Below are positions 8,488 to 17,704 of a DNA stretch of 64,000 bases, piece after piece. The notes under the pieces are model-generated. The model saw only the letters and a list, made by a program, of their open reading frames with translations. It had not been told where the DNA came from and did no database searches. Made by a program: the position numbers and the translations under genes. The stretch is from Candidatus Vagococcus giribetii (lineage in GTDB: Bacteria; Bacillota; Bacilli; Lactobacillales; Vagococcaceae), in assembly GCF_017316185.1 (NCBI RefSeq), contig NZ_JAFLVX010000021.1, positions 380-64,379 on the forward strand, given 5' to 3'. How positions within the stretch are numbered: the stretch's first letter is position 1; every line of letters starts with the position of its first letter.

Positions 8488-8526
8488 AAAAGAAAAAACA
8501 GAACAATCCGCTCTATTTTTTCTTTT
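8488..8526 (-). terminator. Terminator after the LysR gene
   Basis: An imperfect stem pairs AAAGAAAAAACAGA with TCTATTTTTTCTTT around the loop at about 8503-8510, followed on the minus strand by TTTTAATTT. It separates the LysR transcript from the thiolase promoter. Confidence 0.55.
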
Positions 8527-8573
8527 CAGTCTCTTTTAACTATTATAATTTCACAAATTATTTTTAGCCGAAT

Positions 8574-9479
8574 CTATAACATTGGCTTACGATTAGCAAA
8601 ACACGTTAAAATAGCTCCTTTAACATAACGCTCTAAACTTTCGTAATTTTCTTTAACAGGACGCGTCAACAAAATCTCAAAAGGTATAGGTTCTTTAAAG
8701 GGAACCATCACCACCTCTGGACATAGCTGATATTTGATTGGAGAAGGTAGTAAAGCTATTGCGTTTGATTCTTTCGTGACAGCCATGAGAAAGTCCCAAG
8801 AAGAAGAGGTAAACTTCATCTCTTTAGTGATACCTTCACTTCTTAAACGATCAATAATCAATTTATTAGATGAAAAATCTCGATTGAACGTGGCTAAAGG
8901 ATACTCTTCAATCTCTTGCCAATCAATGGCTTTTTTATGAGCCAAAGGATGGTAGGCGCTCATGAATGCCCCAATTTCGTCTACAATTAAGGTAAATTCT
9001 TCAAATTTTTCTTTGTTTAGATATGTGGGATGGATTAATACAGCTAAATCCAATTCACCTTGTAAAAGTAATTGATGTAATTTATGTGCCCCTGCTTCTA
9101 CAATTTCAATTTTTACCTCATCATTTTTGACAATAAACTTCGTGAAAAAAGTTGTAAAATATATCCTTAAAATCAAAGACGGAATTCCAATTCGAATGGT
9201 TCCTTTCTTTTTTAGGGATTCCCTACGAATCATTTCATGCATTTCAAAATGTAATTTGCTTACCTTTAGGGCATAAGCATAATACTTTTCACCACTTGGG
9301 GTTAATTCTTTTAAGCGACCGTTTTTACGATAGAATAACTCAATGTCTTCTGATTTTTCAAAGTTTGAAATCAATTGGCTAAGCGAGGACTGGGATACGT
9401 TGGCTTTTTTAGCAGCTAACGTTAGGTTGCCGCCAGCTTCTACTATCTTGATAAAATAATCTAATTGATAAATATCCAT
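8574..9479 (-). CDS. LysR-family transcriptional regulator
   Basis: The N-terminal winged helix (residues 1-60, with AAKKANVSQSSLSQLISNFEK) and the type 2 periplasmic-binding-like effector domain (about 90-295) are typical of LysR proteins. The frame runs upstream to 9581, but the ATG at 9479 starts the family consensus MDIYQLDYF and follows AGGAGG, giving 301 residues. It lies just upstream of the thiolase operon in the same direction, separated by a terminator, so it is a reasonable but unproven regulator of that operon. The TTTGCGCAAA palindrome at the transcription start looks more like a repressor site than a classical LysR activation site. Confidence 0.9.
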   Translation of the reverse strand: MDIYQLDYFIKIVEAGGNLTLAAKKANVSQSSLSQLISNFEKSEDIELFYRKNGRLKELTPSGEKYYAYALKVSKLHFEMHEMIRRESLKKKGTIRIGIPSLILRIYFTTFFTKFIVKNDEVKIEIVEAGAHKLHQLLLQGELDLAVLIHPTYLNKEKFEEFTLIVDEIGAFMSAYHPLAHKKAIDWQEIEEYPLATFNRDFSSNKLIIDRLRSEGITKEMKFTSSSWDFLMAVTKESNAIALLPSPIKYQLCPEVVMVPFKEPIPFEILLTRPVKENYESLERYVKGAILTCFANRKPML

Positions 9480-9580
9480 AATGAGCCTCCTAAAGTATAT
9501 GTTACTCTTAATCTTACTATAGATACACTCACATAGACGGGGGTTTATTAGGAAGAATCCTATTACTATTATTAATAACA

Positions 9581-9625
9581 AAAAACTCTAAGTATGTGGC
9601 CTATTCACCACTACTTAGAGTTTTT
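9581..9625. terminator. Hairpin terminator between dus and lysR
   Basis: A perfect 14-bp stem: AAAAACTCTAAGTA (9581-9594) with TACTTAGAGTTTTT (9612-9625). It lies immediately after the dus stop on the minus strand. Confidence 0.85.
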
Positions 9626-9626
9626 A

Positions 9627-10586
9627 TTAGTTGTTATGAAATTCTTCAAGAATCTGGCGCACTTCTGTCGTTGACTTTGTATTCATAAGTTTCACTCGTA
9701 AATCACTAGCTCCGGGGAAACCTTTGACATAAATCTTAAAGAAACGATGTAAGCCCACAATTGAGCGTGGTACTAACTCACCATACTTATCTTGCAAATC
9801 AATTTGTTTATGAAGAAGTCCGAGTAACTCTTCTGACGTATGTTCTCTAGGCTCTTTTTCGAAACAATAAGGATTTTTAAACACGCCTCGGCCAATCATA
9901 ATGCCATCCACGCCGTACTCCTCGGCTAATTTCAAGCCCATCTCACGGTCTAATATATCCCCATTAATCGTGATTAATGTTTGTGGGGCTACTTTGTCAC
10001 GAATGGCAATAACTTGAGGAATTAAGTCCCAGTGTGCTTCCACTTTACTCATCTCTTCTCGTGTTCTTAGGTGAATCGATAAGTTAGCAATATCTTGTTT
10101 TAGGACATGAGTCAACCAGTCTTCCATCTCACCTAGTTCTTTAAAACCAAGACGCGTTTTCACACTAACAGGGATTCCTCCAGCTTTAGCTGCTTGTATT
10201 AACTCTGCAGCTACTTCAGGACGTAAGATCAAGCCGCTTCCTTTACCTCGGTCTGCCACGTTAGGTACCGGACATCCCATATTAATATCGATTCCTTTAA
10301 AGCCCATCTCAGCCATACCAAGACTCATCTCACGGAAGAAATCTGGATTATCTCCCCAAATATGAGCCACAATAGGTTGCTCGTCTTCTGTAAAAACTAA
10401 ACGCCCACGAACGCTATCACGACCATCAGGATGGCAATAACTGTCTGAGTTGGTAAACTCCGTAAAAAACACATCCGGAGCTCCTGCTTCTTTTACAACG
10501 TGACGAAATACGACATCAGTCACGTCTTCCATTGGTGCTAATACAAAAAAAGGCTTTGGCAAATCAGCCCAAAAATTTTCAGTCAT
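9627..10586 (-). CDS. tRNA-dihydrouridine synthase
   Basis: A 319-residue FMN TIM-barrel protein. LAPMEDVTD near residue 17 binds FMN and [10 protein letters not shown] holds the catalytic cysteine (about residue 102). Later motifs are VKTRLG, NGDI and [13 protein letters not shown]. It reduces specific uridines in the tRNA D-loop with NAD(P)H. The subtype (DusB or DusC-like) cannot be assigned confidently. It stands alone between a terminator and a short spacer, with a weak GGAG site before the ATG. Confidence 0.92.
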   Translation of the reverse strand: MTENFWADLPKPFFVLAPMEDVTDVVFRHVVKEAGAPDVFFTEFTNSDSYCHPDGRDSVRGRLVFTEDEQPIVAHIWGDNPDFFREMSLGMAEMGFKGIDINMGCPVPNVADRGKGSGLILRPEVAAELIQAAKAGGIPVSVKTRLGFKELGEMEDWLTHVLKQDIANLSIHLRTREEMSKVEAHWDLIPQVIAIRDKVAPQTLITINGDILDREMGLKLAEEYGVDGIMIGRGVFKNPYCFEKEPREHTSEELLGLLHKQIDLQDKYGELVPRSIVGLHRFFKIYVKGFPGASDLRVKLMNTKSTTEVRQILEEFHNN

Positions 10587-10681
10587 TATCTATACTCCGT
10601 TTCTCTTAAAACTGATTTTCTTTGCTTATTATACTCATAAATCTAATAAGAATCAAAAAGAAGTTCTTGGGTATACCTTAG

Positions 10682-11689
10682 TTAATACTCTAATACAAAC
10701 TCTTTGGCGTCTTTAATATCTTCTTTTTTATCTGCTAGCTCTTCTTTATCAATGACATTCATATAAAATAAAAAGGTATAGAATTTTTTCAATGTTGTTA
10801 TTTGACGATTGAACTCATTATCTGATGTCACTATGCCATAATCTATCAACCAATAGAAATAAGACATTAAATCACTGCCATCTCTCAAAGGACTGTAAAT
10901 GGCATCTCTAAATAAGAAATCCATAAAATATTGGATATTATTAGCATGTCTTCTAACTACTTTTTCAGACAAGCGCTCTTCTTTTTCTAAATAAGTGGTG
11001 AACCCTGCTATTAAATAGCCTGAGTGACTGAGGTACTCATTTTCTATCCTTAAAGGATTTAATTGATTGGTATTTACTTTTTCACTTCTTTCTTCCCACA
11101 AAGAAAAGTCATCCCATTTTTTATCAATTATAAATTTCCCTTCTAATGATAACTCTTCTTTCGGTTGTACTTGTTCCTCACCACTTAGCCAAGCCTGTAA
11201 CTCTCGAATTGGAGAAATATGCTTAAGAGAAGAAACGGGTACCTCATTTAACCAAGAAGCTAGTTTACTTGCTTTTATAGACTGCCCCTCACTGTAAATA
11301 TACCCCTCTAACATATAAATAAAATGATTAGATGTGCTTGTTACTTTTCTATTGTAACCAGTTGCTACCTCGACTTGTCCAAGTTGGTCAAGATACGGTT
11401 GTGTAAGCGAGGCTTTAAAACCATCTACTTTAAGTTGATTAGCTAAAGCCTCAACAATGAGTGTTTCTAAGTCTTTTTTTCTAGTAGCATTCACATCTGG
11501 TATTAAAATAGTATAGAGCGAAGCATCATTCATCAGTAATAACATTTTTTTACGATTCACATTAAAGTAATTAGCATGCCAACTATCTAGTGGGTTTTGA
11601 TTAGAGCGTAATTTGGCTTCATTTATATCCTCAGACTGTTCTAAGTAGCTAAACAATGGTAAAGCTTTTTTAGTTGCATGAATAATCAT
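10682..11689 (-). CDS. DUF6933-like protein with C-terminal core-binding-like domain
   Basis: The first 160 residues (starting MIIHATKKALPLF) resemble the DUF6933 domain of uncharacterised Firmicutes proteins. The last 120 residues (from about 215) are helical and resemble the SAM-like N-terminal domain of phage-type integrases, but there is no catalytic integrase domain. The function is unknown. The gene starts 23 bases after the M24 peptidase stop with an AAAGGAG site, so the two are probably cotranscribed. Domain names are from memory of the family pattern and are less certain than the gene call. Confidence 0.7.
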   Translation of the reverse strand: MIIHATKKALPLFSYLEQSEDINEAKLRSNQNPLDSWHANYFNVNRKKMLLLMNDASLYTILIPDVNATRKKDLETLIVEALANQLKVDGFKASLTQPYLDQLGQVEVATGYNRKVTSTSNHFIYMLEGYIYSEGQSIKASKLASWLNEVPVSSLKHISPIRELQAWLSGEEQVQPKEELSLEGKFIIDKKWDDFSLWEERSEKVNTNQLNPLRIENEYLSHSGYLIAGFTTYLEKEERLSEKVVRRHANNIQYFMDFLFRDAIYSPLRDGSDLMSYFYWLIDYGIVTSDNEFNRQITTLKKFYTFLFYMNVIDKEELADKKEDIKDAKEFVLEY

Positions 11690-11712
11690 TGACTATCACT
11701 CCTTTGATATTT

Positions 11713-12777
11713 TTATAATTCAATCAACTCATGAGGTAGACTAATCATGTTTTCAAAACCTGTCTCTGTCACAAGAATTTGGTCTTCAATCCGAATACCA
11801 CCCCAACCTGGAATGTAGATACCTGGCTCAACTGCTACGACATGACCTGCTTCTAGTGTCCCTTCATTTTGAGCTGTTAGCATTGGTGTTTCATGTATGT
11901 ACATACCAATACCGTGACCGATGTTGGCATAAATATACTTTTCATACGGTGTTCCTTTCACTGCTTGTAAAGAGGCTTCATGAACGTCTTTAATCTTAAC
12001 TCCTGATTTTATCACACTTAGTGAGTCTTGAAGCATTTGTTTTTCAATCTCATAGACTTCTCGTTGCTGCTCTGTTGCTTTTCCAACAACGACTGTTCGA
12101 GTCATGTCAGATAAATAGCCATTAAACTGACAACCAAAGTCCATTAATAGTAAATCCCCGTACTCAACTGATTTCGATGAAGGTATTCCGTGTAATAAAG
12201 AGGTATTGGCACCAGAAATAATAATATTGCCATAAGGTTGTGGATCTGCACCTTCTTCTACCATATAAAGTGCTAATTTGGCCCCTAATTCTTTTTCAGT
12301 ATCTCCCACTTTGATTTCTTTTAATAAACGAGTTAGCGCTCGACAAGAAATATCACAGGCATTACGCAAATATTGAATTTCTTGTGGGGTTTTAATTTCT
12401 CTAAAAGTTTCAATAATGTGTTTAGTTGGCACTAAGTCTGCTTTGACTGCTTCTTTAAACCCAGCGTATTCTTCAAAAACCACTTGGTCTGCTTCAAAGC
12501 CTATTCCCTTAAGGCCTTCTTTTGCAACAACAGACTGAAGAGCTGCTCCGTGACCTAAAGCTCGCCAATTAATAATCGTGTAATCAGACACTTCAATAGA
12601 AGCTTGCTCTGTGTATCTCGGATCCGTCAAGATATACTGATGGGTTAGCGTGACTAAAAGAGCAGAGTCCTCTCCCTTAAACCCACTAATATAGCGAATG
12701 TTTGGTGTTTTTTGAATAAAGAAGGCATCCAAATGATTCTTTTCAAGATAATCTCGTAATCTGTCAATAGATGTCAT
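11713..12777 (-). CDS. M24-family Xaa-Pro aminopeptidase/dipeptidase
   Basis: The N-terminal creatinase-like domain (1-130, RYISGFKGEDSALLV) is followed by the pita-bread metallopeptidase domain. All five metal ligands are visible: two aspartates in MDFGCQFNGYLSDMTRT, the histidine in IGHGIGMYIHE, and glutamates in EPGIYI and IRIEDQIL. It removes N-terminal residues ahead of proline or splits Xaa-Pro dipeptides, using two metals such as Mn or Co. The ATG at 12777 gives 354 residues; a TTG two codons earlier, closer to the AAGGAG site, is the alternative start. Confidence 0.92.
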   Translation of the reverse strand: MTSIDRLRDYLEKNHLDAFFIQKTPNIRYISGFKGEDSALLVTLTHQYILTDPRYTEQASIEVSDYTIINWRALGHGAALQSVVAKEGLKGIGFEADQVVFEEYAGFKEAVKADLVPTKHIIETFREIKTPQEIQYLRNACDISCRALTRLLKEIKVGDTEKELGAKLALYMVEEGADPQPYGNIIISGANTSLLHGIPSSKSVEYGDLLLMDFGCQFNGYLSDMTRTVVVGKATEQQREVYEIEKQMLQDSLSVIKSGVKIKDVHEASLQAVKGTPYEKYIYANIGHGIGMYIHETPMLTAQNEGTLEAGHVVAVEPGIYIPGWGGIRIEDQILVTETGFENMISLPHELIEL

Positions 12778-12826
12778 ATTCAATCAAGCTCCTTAACGTT
12801 TTTTCTCATTATATCAAATAGACAAC

Positions 12827-12876
12827 AAAAGCACTAAACACAAATCTAAAACGCAGATTGTGTTTAGTGCTTTTTT
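12827..12876. terminator. Bidirectional terminator between pepP-like gene and lactate oxidase
   Basis: A long stem: AAAAGCACTAAACACAA pairs with TTGTGTTTAGTGCTTTT around a short loop at about 12847-12855, with A-runs on the left and T-runs on the right. Confidence 0.85.
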
Positions 12877-12881
12877 AATGG

Positions 12882-13991
12882 TTATTTCATATCAAATAAT
12901 TGAGCGTTTTTTACGTCTTCAATGGTTTGTGTTCCTGCTAATTGCATTACACGTTTTAAATCTGTTTCAAAATATTCTAAAACAGATTTAACTCCTTTGT
13001 AACCACCTAAAGCTAAACCAAATAACACGGGACGACCAACAGCAATAATATCTGCTCCACTAGCTAGTGCTTTAAAGATATGCTCACCACGGCGAACACC
13101 ACTGTCAAAGACGATTGGTACTTGACCAGCAACAGCTTTAGAAATAGCCTCTAGTGTTTCAAATGAACCTGGGGCGTTGTCTAATTGACGACCTCCGTGA
13201 TTAGATACCCAAACGCCTGATGCGCCTGCACCAATAGCAAGTAAGGCATCTTCTGGTGTTTGAATCCCTTTAACAAATACAGGTAACCCTGAATACTCAG
13301 CAATAAATTTAACATCTGATGGTTCAATTTTTTGTTTTGATTGGGCATAGATATTATTAAGAGACATGTTCTCACCAGAACCCGTTAAGTAACGAGACAC
13401 GATTGGCATACCAAATGGGTACACAAATTTATTTGTAATATCACGTTCACGGTTACCACTTAATGTGGCATCAGCTGTCAAAATAATCGCTGTTGCACCA
13501 TCTTGTTTGGCTTCATCTAAGATGTTTTTATTCATCTCTTCATCTTTACTCATGTAGATTTGGAACCAACGAGGGTTACCATTTAAACCTTTGTCAATTT
13601 CTTCAAAAGTCGCACCTGAGTAAGCACTGATTGACATAATGGTTCCACCAAATTCAGAAATACCACGAGCAGTTCCTGCTTCTTTTGTCGCATGAGCTAA
13701 ACCATGTGCTGCAATAGGTGCCATAATGAATGGTACTTTTAAGTCATGCTCAAAAATAGAAGTTGATGTATCTGGGTTTTCAACGTTTGCTAACACGCGA
13801 GGTAAGATTCCTTTTTTATCCCAAGCTGAATCATTTCTTTTTAAGGTAAATTCTTTACCAGAACCACCTGCCATGTAATCAAATCCACCTTTAGGAACAA
13901 CATGACTTGCTGCTTCTTCTAAATGATAAGTACTAATAACTTCGATTTCTTGTTCCACTGTTGGTGCATCGTATTTTACTTGTTCGCTCAT
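12882..13991 (-). CDS. lctO: L-lactate oxidase (FMN alpha-hydroxyacid oxidase)
   Basis: The 369-residue protein has the alpha-hydroxyacid oxidase fold: FMN-contacting [11 protein letters not shown], the [10 protein letters not shown] strand, LTADA, the catalytic histidine-arginine motif [11 protein letters not shown] (about residues 258-268) and the phosphate-binding [19 protein letters not shown]. Length and motifs fit lactate oxidase, which makes pyruvate and hydrogen peroxide from lactate and oxygen. The gene follows lrgB by 33 bases in the same direction and ends the lrgA-lrgB-lctO operon, which suggests that LrgAB handles the pyruvate or its exchange. An AAGGTGG ribosome site precedes the start. 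Confidence 0.92.
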   Translation of the reverse strand: MSEQVKYDAPTVEQEIEVISTYHLEEAASHVVPKGGFDYMAGGSGKEFTLKRNDSAWDKKGILPRVLANVENPDTSTSIFEHDLKVPFIMAPIAAHGLAHATKEAGTARGISEFGGTIMSISAYSGATFEEIDKGLNGNPRWFQIYMSKDEEMNKNILDEAKQDGATAIILTADATLSGNRERDITNKFVYPFGMPIVSRYLTGSGENMSLNNIYAQSKQKIEPSDVKFIAEYSGLPVFVKGIQTPEDALLAIGAGASGVWVSNHGGRQLDNAPGSFETLEAISKAVAGQVPIVFDSGVRRGEHIFKALASGADIIAVGRPVLFGLALGGYKGVKSVLEYFETDLKRVMQLAGTQTIEDVKNAQLFDMK

Positions 13992-14024
13992 TTAAATAAC
14001 CACCTTATTTAATATATTAGTTGA

Positions 14025-14732
14025 CTAGAAAAACAAATTTGTGATTGGTCCTGTTAATGGTGCTAATAGAACCACTGTAATACCTGTAATAACAATTGAT
14101 AAACCTGACATAGCTCCTTGAACTTCACCTAATTCAATCGCTTTTGATGTTCCTACGGCATGGGCTGAACTACCAAAGGCAACTCCTTGTGCTACTGGAT
14201 CGGTGATTTTAAACACCTTCATAATCCAAGGTCCTACTAAAGCACCTACAACACCTGTAAAAACGACTACGGCAACAGTCAAGGAAACAATGCCACCTAA
14301 AGCACTTGATACATCGACGGCAATAGCTGTAGTAATGGATTTAGGAATTAAGGTCATCACAAGATTTTTGTCTAATTTCAATAACAACGAGAAGAAATAA
14401 ATCATCGCTGTATGAAAGACGACTCCTGTTAGAATACCTGTTAAAATAGCTGGATAATAACGTTTGAAATAATCAAAGTTATGCTCTAGTTTAATTGCCA
14501 GAGCAACTGTAGCTGGTGTGATAAACAAACTAAATAGTTGCCCACCTTGTTGATACGTCTCTAAAGGAATATTAAAGATCATTAGTAACCCAATAATAAT
14601 CGTAATAGAGAATACTAAGGGGTTGAACAAAGGATTAAGCGGCCACTTGTTTTTTAGTTTATTACCTAATAAATAAAGACCTGCAGTAAGAGAAATCCAT
14701 AAAAACGGACTCGTAATCAATTTAGTCCACAT
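14025..14732 (-). CDS. lrgB: LrgB/CidB-family membrane protein
   Basis: The 235-residue protein has about six or seven hydrophobic segments and the LrgB signature regions MTLIPKSITTAIAVDVSSALGG split across residues 132-155 and AVGTSKAIELGEVQGAMSGL near 190-210. LrgB works with LrgA; in streptococci and bacilli such pairs take up or exchange pyruvate, while in staphylococci they were described in cell lysis control. Cotranscription with lactate oxidase, a pyruvate producer, favours the pyruvate role. The start overlaps the end of lrgA by 11 bases. Confidence 0.92.
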   Translation of the reverse strand: MWTKLITSPFLWISLTAGLYLLGNKLKNKWPLNPLFNPLVFSITIIIGLLMIFNIPLETYQQGGQLFSLFITPATVALAIKLEHNFDYFKRYYPAILTGILTGVVFHTAMIYFFSLLLKLDKNLVMTLIPKSITTAIAVDVSSALGGIVSLTVAVVVFTGVVGALVGPWIMKVFKITDPVAQGVAFGSSAHAVGTSKAIELGEVQGAMSGLSIVITGITVVLLAPLTGPITNLFF

Positions 14733-15141
14733 GAGTTGTTTCGCCTTCTTTCTCTTCTAGGTTGTGTTCCATTTGTTGCAACACTTTCTTATCAAACCTG
14801 CGCTTCAAGCTTTGAACCACTCGTCCAATAAAAGCCATCATTAAAGCTGTCGTGATGACAATAATCAGTAATAACTGCCACCATGTATCGGCTAACGTAT
14901 CGAAATTCGCCATTAAACCAACTCCTGCTGGTACAAAGAAAATCCCCATGTTATTAGTTAGCCATGTTCCTACATCTTCTACTGATTTCATTGGGACAAT
15001 CTTATAATGAAGAGCCAAGAATAATAAGACCATTCCTATGACACTGCCTGGTATTACCATGACGTTTAAAAAGAGCAGTGATAATAACTCTCCTAAAAAA
15101 GCAAACAACATGATAATAAATAACTCCTTAATTAGTTTCAC
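14722..15141 (-). CDS. lrgA: LrgA/CidA-family holin-like membrane protein
   Basis: A GTG start at 15141 gives 139 residues beginning MKLIKELF, preceded by AGGAGG. An open frame extends to 15342 but has no supporting ribosome site and would run into the promoter region. Four hydrophobic segments and the PGSVIGMVLLFLAL motif fit LrgA. The C-terminus is a basic then acidic tail. It is the first gene of the operon, with a cre site at 15164-15177 just upstream and the divergent LysR gene beyond. Confidence 0.9.
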   Translation of the reverse strand: MKLIKELFIIMLFAFLGELLSLLFLNVMVIPGSVIGMVLLFLALHYKIVPMKSVEDVGTWLTNNMGIFFVPAGVGLMANFDTLADTWWQLLLIIVITTALMMAFIGRVVQSLKRRFDKKVLQQMEHNLEEKEGETTHVD

Positions 15142-15163
15142 AAAAATCCATCCTCCTACTACC

Positions 15164-15177
15164 TGTAAACGTTTTAA
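15164..15177 (-). promoter_or_regulatory. cre site upstream of lrgA
   Basis: TGTAAACGTTTTAA matches the cre consensus TGWAARCGYTWNCW at 13 of 14 positions. It lies 22 bases before the lrgA start codon, downstream of the likely promoter, a position expected to give CcpA roadblock repression when sugar is plentiful. Confidence 0.6.
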
Positions 15178-15233
15178 CGAGAACAATATATCACGCAATT
15201 CTATCTTTGGATAATATTGATTAATTATGTTAC

Positions 15234-15280
15234 CATAAGTAAAATTTATGTTAAGAATCAGATCATACATTTTACTTATG
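15234..15280. promoter_or_regulatory. 12-bp inverted repeat in the lrgA/LysR divergent promoter region
   Basis: CATAAGTAAAAT (15234-15245) and ATTTTACTTATG (15269-15280) are perfect inverted copies separated by 23 bp. The placement in the divergent intergenic region fits an operator for the adjacent LysR protein. Confidence 0.55.
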
Positions 15281-15309
15281 ATAAAATTCACAATCAAAGG
15301 AAGAATATA

Positions 15310-16194
15310 ATGAATATCAAAGATTTGACTTACTTTAATCACCTAGCACAAACACTTAGCTTTACAGAGACAGCGTCCCATTTCTACATCTCTCAGCCTT
15401 CTATTTCTATGGCTGTTAAGCGACTAGAAGAAGAACTTGATACTCTCTTGATCGATCGAAAAAATAATCACAAAAAACTCGCATTGACCGAAACAGGTCA
15501 CATTCTTTTAAAATACTCTCAGGAAATTATCACATCGATTGAGCAAGCTCACGAAGAAATCCATGATTTTAATCATCAAATCGTTTATTTTGGCTTACTT
15601 CCAACAATTGGTGGTCATTTCATGCCAGAATTATTGCCAAACCTCGTTAAATACGCAGATTCTCTTAACTTAATAGAAGAAGAAAGCTCTGATGTGATGC
15701 TAGAGCTTGTCACCTCAGGAGATGTGCCACTTGCTATTATTGCCAGTGATTTTTCTCCCGTTGATTCTTTTCACTTAATGCAGATTCCTTTGCAGCAAGA
15801 AGAAATGTCTGCTTGGGTGTCTAAGAATCATCCTTTTGCTAAGAAAAAACGATTAACGATTCAAGATATTGAAAGTACCTCTTGTATCAGCCTTGACAAA
15901 GGGTACCTTCATGAGCGAATCTTTCAAAAATGGTTAGATGACAATCAGGTTGAAACGCCACAAATTCTCTATACAAAAGAAATTCGAACGGCTGTTTCAG
16001 TGGCTGCCTCAACCAATATGGTAGCTTTTCTGAGTGATATAATTGTCCCAAAACATACTTCTCTTGTCAAAGTTCCTATTGAAAATTCACCTAATATTTT
16101 AATCAGTTTAATCGTCAATCAAAGTCGAAACTTCAATCAATTTCAACGAAGTTTTAATGAAGCTGTCATTGACCTTACTAAAGGGATTAGCTAA
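15310..16194 (+). CDS. LysR-family regulator, CidR-like
   Basis: The ATG at 15310 starts MNIKDLTYFNHLAQTLSFTETA, a textbook LysR winged-helix start, and follows AAAGGAAG; longer upstream extensions of the frame lack a site. The product has 294 residues with the DNA-binding domain at 1-60 (HFYISQPSISMAVKRLEEEL) and an effector domain from about 90. It is divergent from lrgA-lrgB-lctO. In other Firmicutes a LysR protein (CidR) controls such genes in response to carbon metabolites, so that role is inferred here. Confidence 0.9.
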   Translation: MNIKDLTYFNHLAQTLSFTETASHFYISQPSISMAVKRLEEELDTLLIDRKNNHKKLALTETGHILLKYSQEIITSIEQAHEEIHDFNHQIVYFGLLPTIGGHFMPELLPNLVKYADSLNLIEEESSDVMLELVTSGDVPLAIIASDFSPVDSFHLMQIPLQQEEMSAWVSKNHPFAKKKRLTIQDIESTSCISLDKGYLHERIFQKWLDDNQVETPQILYTKEIRTAVSVAASTNMVAFLSDIIVPKHTSLVKVPIENSPNILISLIVNQSRNFNQFQRSFNEAVIDLTKGIS

Positions 16195-16327
16195 ATATTT
16201 TAAAAAAGGAGCTACAAACCTTGATATAACAACAAGTGCAATTCTTTTCTATCAACTTTTCACCCAAAGTGACATACATTGGATTGAGAAGAAATACCCA
16301 AAACTAGTAAATTGTAGGTGAAGATAA

Positions 16328-16855
16328 ATGGAAATCAGTCAAATGCTAAAAGAACAAAGAAAAAAATATGAGTTAACCCAGGAAGACTTATCGGAGAAAA
16401 TATTTGTTTCAAAGAAAACTATCTCCAATTGGGAAACAGGAAAAACAACTCCTGATATTGATAGCTTAATTCGCTTAGCAAAACTATTCGATTTATCTCT
16501 CGATGAATTACTATTGGAGGGATCTACGATTGTGGAAGAAATGAAAAAGAAAGAAGTCGCTTATCAAGCACAAAAAATTAGCGTCTTAGGAACAGGATTA
16601 ACCAACGCCTTATTAATGATCTTTTTATTTATACCTGGTGTCTCTGACTACTTTTATATGTCAGACGCCATGTATGGTCTTTTATTACTCATCATTTTGG
16701 CTAACGGCTATTCTTTCTTACATCACCAAAAAGAAGTGAAGCAGTACCTAGGAACAGATTTAGAAATCAAGCAGTTCACCCGAATTAACTTTATATATGC
16801 TGCTATTCCTAGTATTTTTATTGTGATTAAATTGTTACAGCGCTTTATCTTATAA
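16328..16855 (+). CDS. Xre-family regulator with membrane domain
   Basis: Residues 1-65 are a helix-turn-helix of the Xre type (LTQEDLSEKIFVSKKTISNWETGKTTPDIDS, split here as LTQEDLSEKIF and SKKTISNWETGK). Residues 85-175 contain three hydrophobic segments, suggesting a membrane-anchored regulator. Such proteins are common in lactic acid bacteria and mostly uncharacterised. It is a single-gene unit ended by the nested hairpin at 16857-16938. Confidence 0.85.
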   Translation: MEISQMLKEQRKKYELTQEDLSEKIFVSKKTISNWETGKTTPDIDSLIRLAKLFDLSLDELLLEGSTIVEEMKKKEVAYQAQKISVLGTGLTNALLMIFLFIPGVSDYFYMSDAMYGLLLLIILANGYSFLHHQKEVKQYLGTDLEIKQFTRINFIYAAIPSIFIVIKLLQRFIL

Positions 16856-16856
16856 T

Positions 16857-16938
16857 TAAAACAACCTGCGAAAAAAGTTTTGAAGCGCCCCCTAAAAGTT
16901 AGACTTTTAGGGGGCACTACATTTCGTAGGTTGTTTTT
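16857..16938. terminator. Nested double-hairpin terminator
   Basis: The outer arms AAAACAACCTGCGAAA and TTTCGTAGGTTGTTTT (ending at about 16936) enclose a perfect 13-bp inner stem, GCCCCCTAAAAGT (16887-16899) with ACTTTTAGGGGGC (16903-16915) and a 3-base loop. The outer 3' arm ends in a T-run. It ends the Xre gene; the inner GC-rich stem is unusual. Confidence 0.75.
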
Positions 16939-17050
16939 TCATTAATGCTGATTCTTAAATAATCCTTTAAACGTATAATATGTTAACAAGTTGGTAACAT
17001 TTATGATATATATTAAGTAAGAAGATAAATAAAAAGAAATAGGTGATAAC

Positions 17051-17704
17051 ATGGCAAATATACTCGTTGTTGAAGATGATAACTCCATTAATTTTTTAAT
17101 CCAAACAAATCTATCACTCATCGGACATCAGGTAGATACAGCTTTTGATGGACATGAGGCACGAGAAAAAATTGAAACTAATTCTTATGATTTGATATTA
17201 CTTGATATCATGCTACCTGGTGAAGATGGTTTTTCTCTATTAAAAAAAGCAACTGACACACCTGTCATCTTTCTGACAGCTAAATCAGATGTATCTGACA
17301 AAGTAAAAGGGCTTCAACTTGGGGCTGAAGATTATATTGTTAAACCCTTTGAAATGGTGGAGCTTATTGCTCGCATTGATGTCATATTAAGACGAACTAA
17401 AAAAAGTGAAGATTTCTTAGTCATTAATAACGTCAAAATTGATTTTCTAGAACGAGGGATTTATAAGGATGATCTCCTTGTTGATTGCACACCTCAAGAA
17501 TTTTCTTTACTTGAAGTTCTTGCAATTAACCGAAATATCACACTAAGGCGTGATAAACTACTGGAACTAGCATGGGGATATGATTTTGAAGGAGATTCTC
17601 GTACAATAGATGTTCACATCCAGCGCTTGCGCAAAAAACTAAATTTAGAAGATTACATTAAAACAGTTTATAAAATTGGTTATCGATTAGAGGTTAAACG
17701 ATGA
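17051..17704 (+). CDS. OmpR/PhoB-family response regulator
   Basis: A 217-residue protein with an N-terminal receiver domain (acidic pocket VVEDD, phosphoacceptor aspartate in LILLDIMLPGEDGF at about residue 53, conserved lysine in VKPFE) and a C-terminal winged helix (about 125-215, DSRTIDVHIQRLRKKL). It overlaps the kinase gene by four bases (ATGA), so the two form a two-component pair. The signal is not evident. Confidence 0.95.
   Translation: MANILVVEDDNSINFLIQTNLSLIGHQVDTAFDGHEAREKIETNSYDLILLDIMLPGEDGFSLLKKATDTPVIFLTAKSDVSDKVKGLQLGAEDYIVKPFEMVELIARIDVILRRTKKSEDFLVINNVKIDFLERGIYKDDLLVDCTPQEFSLLEVLAINRNITLRRDKLLELAWGYDFEGDSRTIDVHIQRLRKKLNLEDYIKTVYKIGYRLEVKR

Noticed and set aside
14722-15342. 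Longer LrgA of 206 residues
   Set aside because: The extra N-terminal part crosses the promoter region, the cre site and half of the inverted repeat, and it lacks a ribosome site; the GTG at 15141 has AGGAGG and gives the family start.
17622-17640. Another TTGCGCAAAA resembling the palindrome of the acyl-CoA promoters
   Set aside because: It lies inside the response regulator coding region, lacks the cre and promoter boxes and is not a full palindrome.
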